DNA from: Geodermatophilus sabuli
GTDB taxonomy: Bacteria > Actinomycetota > Actinomycetes > Mycobacteriales > Geodermatophilaceae
Assembly: GCF_900215145.1 (NCBI RefSeq)
Contig: NZ_OBDO01000001.1
Location: 558,001-622,000, forward strand
Length of the DNA: 64,000 bases
Direction: 5' to 3'
Shown here: positions 60,694 to 64,000 of the stretch, piece by piece
Layout of the letters: each line of letters starts with the position of its first letter
Numbering within the stretch: position 1 is the stretch's first letter
Notes under the pieces: model-generated
What the model was told of the DNA's origin: nothing
The model's database searches: none
What the model saw: the letters and a program-made list of their open reading frames with translations, nothing else
Made by a program: the position numbers and the translations under genes

Positions 60694-63366
60694 GTGAGTG
60701 CCGGCGTGGTGACCGGCGCGCAGTCCTCCTCGGGCGGCGGCTCCGGGCTGCTCGCCCGGGTGGCGCCCCTGCGACGGCGGCTGCGCACCGAGGCCGGCAG
60801 CGCCGGCCTGCTGCTGCTGGCGACCGTGGTGGCGCTGCTGTGGGCCAACTCCCCGGTGGGCGACAGCTACGACGCGTTCTGGCACACGGAGTTCGCCGTC
60901 CGGGTGGGCGGTGCGGAGCTCGTCCTGGACCTGCAGCACTGGGTCAACGACGGCCTGATGGTGTTCTTCTTCTTCGTCGTCGGGCTGGAGATCAAGCGCG
61001 AGCTGGTCATGGGCGAGCTCACCGACCGGCGGCGGGCGGCGGTGCCGGCGCTGGCCGCCGTCACCGGGCTCGCCGTGCCGGCGCTGGTCTACGTGCTGTT
61101 CAACCTGGGCGGGCCGGCGGTGTCGGCGTGGGGCGTGGTCATCTCCACCGACACCGCGTTCCTGCTGGGCGTGCTCGCGCTGGTCGGCCCCGCCTGCCCC
61201 GCGCAGTTGCGGCTGTTCCTGCTGACGCTCGCCATCGCCGACGACGTCGGGGCGCTCAGCGTCATCGCGCTCTTCTACACCGACGACCTGGCGCTGGGTC
61301 CGCTGGCGCTGGCCGTGTCGGGGCTGGCGCTGATGGCGGGCCTGCGCTACCTCAACGTCTGGCGCGGCCCGGCGTACATGGTGCTCGGCATCGCGGTGTG
61401 GATCGCGATGTACGCCTCGGGCGTGCACCCCACGCTCGCCGGTGTGGTCATCGCGCTGTTCACGCCCGCCTACCCGGCGCGGGTCGCGGAGGTGGAGGAC
61501 GCCGCCCGGCTGACGCGGGCCTACCGGCAGTCACCCAACCCCGAGTTCGCCCGCGCCGCCCGGCTCAGCATCGACCGCTCGGTGTCGGCCAGCGAGCGGC
61601 TGCAGCAGCTGTGGCAGCCGTGGACGAGCTTCGTCATCGTCCCGGTGTTCGCCCTCGCCAACGCCGGCGTCGCGCTCACCGGGGAGACGTTGCGGGCGGC
61701 GCTGACCTCACCGGTGACCCTCGGCGTCATCGGCGGGCTCGTCCTCGGCAAGCTCCTCGGCATCCTGCTCGGCACGCTGCTCGCGGTGCGCGGCGGGCTG
61801 GGCGAGCTGGCGCCCGGGCTCACCGGCTGGCAGCTGGCCGGTGGCGCCGCGTTGTCGGGCATCGGCTTCACCATCTCGCTGTTCATCGTCGACCTCGCGC
61901 TGGACGACGAGCTGCTCGCCGACGAGGCCCGCGTGGGCGTCCTGGCCGCCTCGCTGCTGGCCGCGCTGCTGGGCTGGGGGCTGTTCCGGCTCGCCGACCG
62001 CCGCCGCCCGGCGGGCACCGCGGGGCGGCCGGTGCTGCTGGACCCGCCGGTCGACGCCGGGCGCGACCACGTCCGGGGCCGGGTCGACGCGCCCCTCACC
62101 CTGGTCGAGTACGGGGACTTCGAGTGCCCCTTCTGCGGCCGGGCCACCGGGGTGGTGGAGGAGCTGCGGGAGCGGTTCGGGGAGCGGTTGCGCTACGTGT
62201 TCCGGCACGTCCCGTTGGTCGACGTCCACCCGCACGCCCGGCTGGCGGCCGAGGCGGCGGAGGCCGCCGCTGACCAGGGCCGGTTCTGGGAGATGCACGA
62301 CGAGATGTTCGGCGCACAGGACCGACTGACCCCGGTCGACCTGCTCGACCACGCCGCGGCGATCGGCCTGGACGTGCAGCGCTTCGCCCGTGATCTCGGC
62401 GCCGCTCGCCACGCCCGGCGGGTGGAGGAGGACGTCGAGTCGGCGGAGGTCAGCGGCGTCGAGGGCACGCCCACCTTCTTCGTCAACGGACGCCGCCACG
62501 CCGGCCCCTACGACGCCGACACCCTCGCCGCCGAGCTGCTCGCGACGGCGGAGGCGGGGGCCGACGCCGGGGACCCGCCGTCCGGTGCGGACGACTCGCC
62601 CTCCGGTGCGGACGGCGGCCACGGCGGGCTGGTGCTGCCCGCGCTGGGGCCCCGCCGGGCGGAGGTCCGGCCGCCCGCCGACGCCGACCCGGCGCCGCTG
62701 CCGGCCGACCTGCCGGAGACCCCCGACCGGGACGGCGCGGACCCGCGGCTGGCCGACGAGCACCTCGCCGTCCTCGAGCGGTTCGGCGAGCGCCGCCGGT
62801 ACGCCCCCGGGGACGCCGTCTTCCGGGAGGGCGACCGGGGCTACGACTTCGCCGTCGTGCTCTCCGGCGCGGTGGCCATGGTGGAGGACCTGAGCCGCCC
62901 GGGGCAGCGGGTGCTGGCCGTCCACGGCGCGCGGCGGTTCCTCGGCGAGCTGGACCTCTTCAGCGACCACCCGGTGTCGCTCACGGCCCTGGTCCTGCGG
63001 CCGGCGGAGGTGCTGTGCGTGCCCGACCAGCGGATGCGGGAGGTGTTCACCGCGGACCACGCGCTCAAGGAGATGGTGCTGCGGTCGTTCCTGCTGCGCC
63101 GGTCGATGCTGCTCGAGCTCGCCGCGGACCTGCGCATCGTCGGCCGGGCGGGCTCCCCGGACAGCCACCGGCTGCGGGAGTTCGCCCGGGCCCACCGGCT
63201 GTCGGCCGTCTTCGTCGACCTCGACAGCAACGCCGACGGCGCCGAGATGCTGGGCGAGCTGGGCGTCTCCGAGGCCGACCTGCCGGTCGTGGTGTGGCGG
63301 CGGGGCGAGGTGCTGCGCAACCCGAGCGACGCCGAGGTGGCGGCGGCCGCCGGCGTCGACGGCTGA
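60694..63366 (+). CDS. Four-part fusion: NhaA Na+/H+ antiporter, DsbA-like thioredoxin, cNMP-binding and glutaredoxin-like domains
   Basis: 890 residues, GTG start. Residues about 15-435 are NhaA: STDTAFLLGVLAL, the two ion-binding Asp183-Asp184 in LAIADDVGAL, and about 11-12 helices. Residues about 450-620 are a DsbA/thioredoxin_4 domain with Cys478-Pro-Phe-Cys481 and the cis-Pro segment VEGTPTFFVNGR. Residues about 685-800 are a cyclic-nucleotide-binding domain (APGDAVFREGDRGYDFAVVLSGAV, FLGELDLFSDHPVSLTALV). The last 85 residues match the glutaredoxin-like piece that follows cNMP domains in some thioredoxin-reductase-like proteins, without cysteines. NhaA-DsbA fusions are known; the added C-terminal half looks unusual. 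Confidence 0.88.
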   Translation: MSAGVVTGAQSSSGGGSGLLARVAPLRRRLRTEAGSAGLLLLATVVALLWANSPVGDSYDAFWHTEFAVRVGGAELVLDLQHWVNDGLMVFFFFVVGLEIKRELVMGELTDRRRAAVPALAAVTGLAVPALVYVLFNLGGPAVSAWGVVISTDTAFLLGVLALVGPACPAQLRLFLLTLAIADDVGALSVIALFYTDDLALGPLALAVSGLALMAGLRYLNVWRGPAYMVLGIAVWIAMYASGVHPTLAGVVIALFTPAYPARVAEVEDAARLTRAYRQSPNPEFARAARLSIDRSVSASERLQQLWQPWTSFVIVPVFALANAGVALTGETLRAALTSPVTLGVIGGLVLGKLLGILLGTLLAVRGGLGELAPGLTGWQLAGGAALSGIGFTISLFIVDLALDDELLADEARVGVLAASLLAALLGWGLFRLADRRRPAGTAGRPVLLDPPVDAGRDHVRGRVDAPLTLVEYGDFECPFCGRATGVVEELRERFGERLRYVFRHVPLVDVHPHARLAAEAAEAAADQGRFWEMHDEMFGAQDRLTPVDLLDHAAAIGLDVQRFARDLGAARHARRVEEDVESAEVSGVEGTPTFFVNGRRHAGPYDADTLAAELLATAEAGADAGDPPSGADDSPSGADGGHGGLVLPALGPRRAEVRPPADADPAPLPADLPETPDRDGADPRLADEHLAVLERFGERRRYAPGDAVFREGDRGYDFAVVLSGAVAMVEDLSRPGQRVLAVHGARRFLGELDLFSDHPVSLTALVLRPAEVLCVPDQRMREVFTADHALKEMVLRSFLLRRSMLLELAADLRIVGRAGSPDSHRLREFARAHRLSAVFVDLDSNADGAEMLGELGVSEADLPVVVWRRGEVLRNPSDAEVAAAAGVDG

Positions 63367-63406
63367 GCCGGTCAGCGGCGGGCCTGGGCCGCAGACGTCC
63401 TCGCTG

Positions 63407-63715
63407 TCAGTCGGTGGTGGGCGGCAGCAGCCGGGGCATGAAGACCTCGTCGATCGGCCGCGGCCCGACGTACTGCCGGCAGGTGCATGCCACCCACTTG
63501 TACCCGGAGAAGCGGCCGCGCTTGTCGTGGGTGTCGCGGCGCAGCTCCGCGTAGCAGGTGTTGGTCTCGGTGTCGTGCTGGCTCAGGGTGTGCCCGCAGC
63601 CGCAGAGGGGTGCGGGGAGGGCCGGGGGCGCCGCGGGCTTGCGCCTGCTCAGCCGACCGCTGAGGAAGCCGACCACGAGCAGGGCCGCGCCGACGATCAG
63701 GCTGACTGGTTCCAC
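63407..63715 (-). CDS. Small membrane-anchored Cys-rich protein
   Basis: 102 residues. One N-terminal membrane helix (SLIVGAALLVVGFLSG), a basic Pro-rich linker, then a possible metal-binding domain with Cys/His pairs (LCGCGHTLSQHD, TCYAEL, WVACTCRQY). I do not recognise a named function; the arrangement is that of small actinobacterial membrane proteins with a zinc-ribbon-like tail facing the cytoplasm (inference). Confidence 0.75.
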   Translation of the reverse strand: MEPVSLIVGAALLVVGFLSGRLSRRKPAAPPALPAPLCGCGHTLSQHDTETNTCYAELRRDTHDKRGRFSGYKWVACTCRQYVGPRPIDEVFMPRLLPPTTD

Positions 63716-63777
63716 CGCTGCGCTCCTCCCGCGTCGTGCTCCTCGACGGTAACGCGGGAGAGGCGTCGGCGGTGCCG

Positions 63778-63984
63778 TCAGTCGGTCTTCTTCCCCCGGC
63801 CGCTGACGGCGTCGCGCAGGTGGTCCAGCAGGCTGGCGACCGGGCCGAGCACCGTGCGCACCGCGCCCTCGTTCGGGGTCATCGGGTGCGCGCGGGTGGG
63901 CGCGAGCGCCTTGACCCGCTCCACCTCCTCGGCCATCCGCACCAGTTCGTCGCGGTCGAAGGTGGCCCGGAGCTCGGTGAACAT
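63778..63984 (-). CDS. Small hypothetical protein
   Basis: 68 residues, mostly helical and charged (FTELRATFDRDELVRMAEEVERVKAL), with a GAGGAG ribosome site 6 nt before the ATG at 63984 and a Lys-rich end. No motif or membrane segment. Function unknown. The good ribosome site and coding bias argue that it is real. Confidence 0.65.
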   Translation of the reverse strand: MFTELRATFDRDELVRMAEEVERVKALAPTRAHPMTPNEGAVRTVLGPVASLLDHLRDAVSGRGKKTD

Positions 63985-64000
63985 CCGGCTCTCCTCGTGC

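Noticed and set aside
1-64000. tRNA, rRNA, riboswitch, insertion sequence or phage attachment sites
   Set aside because: I looked for these on both strands and saw no cloverleaf, conserved rRNA stretch, transposase or integrase that I could support.

Overview
The window is very GC-rich and dense with genes. It has many GTG starts, 4-bp ATGA/GTGA gene overlaps, and IclR, TetR, GntR and LuxR regulators, plus an alcohol dehydrogenase of the mycofactocin/NDMA type. This fits the chromosome of a soil actinobacterium, for example a member of the Pseudonocardiales or Geodermatophilales; I cannot fix the genus from the sequence. I see no rRNA or tRNA genes, no CRISPR array and no transposase. Most of the window is an accessory catabolic region for aromatic or terpenoid-like compounds.

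Layout. 0-3 kb: miscellaneous genes (a cysteine-less thioredoxin, a TetR/oxidoreductase pair with a double operator, an HbpS/GlcG-like protein). 3-7.5 kb: an AcoR-like activator divergent from an amidohydrolase / DUF59 / alcohol dehydrogenase operon, a trio known from the tail of propane-type monooxygenase operons, but with no monooxygenase here. 7.5-28 kb: an aromatic dioxygenase region. It holds an MHS transporter, a C-C bond hydrolase, both dioxygenase subunits (7 kb apart), Rieske ferredoxin, ferredoxin reductase, dihydrodiol dehydrogenase, a LigB-type extradiol dioxygenase, an ACMSD-like decarboxylase, an acyl-CoA ligase, an enoyl-CoA hydratase, three FAD hydroxylases and two IclR regulators. 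28-33 kb: an uncharacterised block of two phosphotransferase-like kinases (one frameshifted), a small unknown protein and a lipocalin-like protein. 33-40.5 kb: a GAF-LuxR regulator divergent from a P450 / ferredoxin reductase / ferredoxin / aldehyde dehydrogenase / alcohol dehydrogenase operon. 41-44 kb: the lower meta pathway (hydratase, acylating acetaldehyde dehydrogenase, aldolase). 44-53 kb: a GntR-controlled transporter / split transketolase / SDR operon and pyruvate carboxylase. 53-60 kb: oxidoreductases, a GH13 glucosidase, and a class II aldolase / binding lipoprotein / dihydroxyphthalate-decarboxylase-like group. 60-64 kb: an NhaA-DsbA-cNMP fusion and small proteins.

How it works together (inference). 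The upper and lower genes add up to a complete route for a para-alkyl benzoate of the p-cumate type. The P450 with its redox partners, the ADH and the ALDH could oxidise the methyl group of a p-cymene-like hydrocarbon to the acid. The dioxygenase set and the SDR would give a 2,3-diol acid, which the LigB enzyme cleaves. The ACMSD-like protein could decarboxylate the ring-fission product, the alpha/beta hydrolase would release the alkyl acid, and the hydratase/aldolase/dehydrogenase trio would finish to pyruvate and acetyl-CoA.

The strongest new signal is a 19-bp operator, GGTTCC-N7-GGAACC and close variants, in front of most of these transcription units. At eight of them a -10-like hexamer follows 29-31 bp downstream. 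This suggests that one IclR-type activator, probably the one at 16411-17355, controls the scattered operons together.
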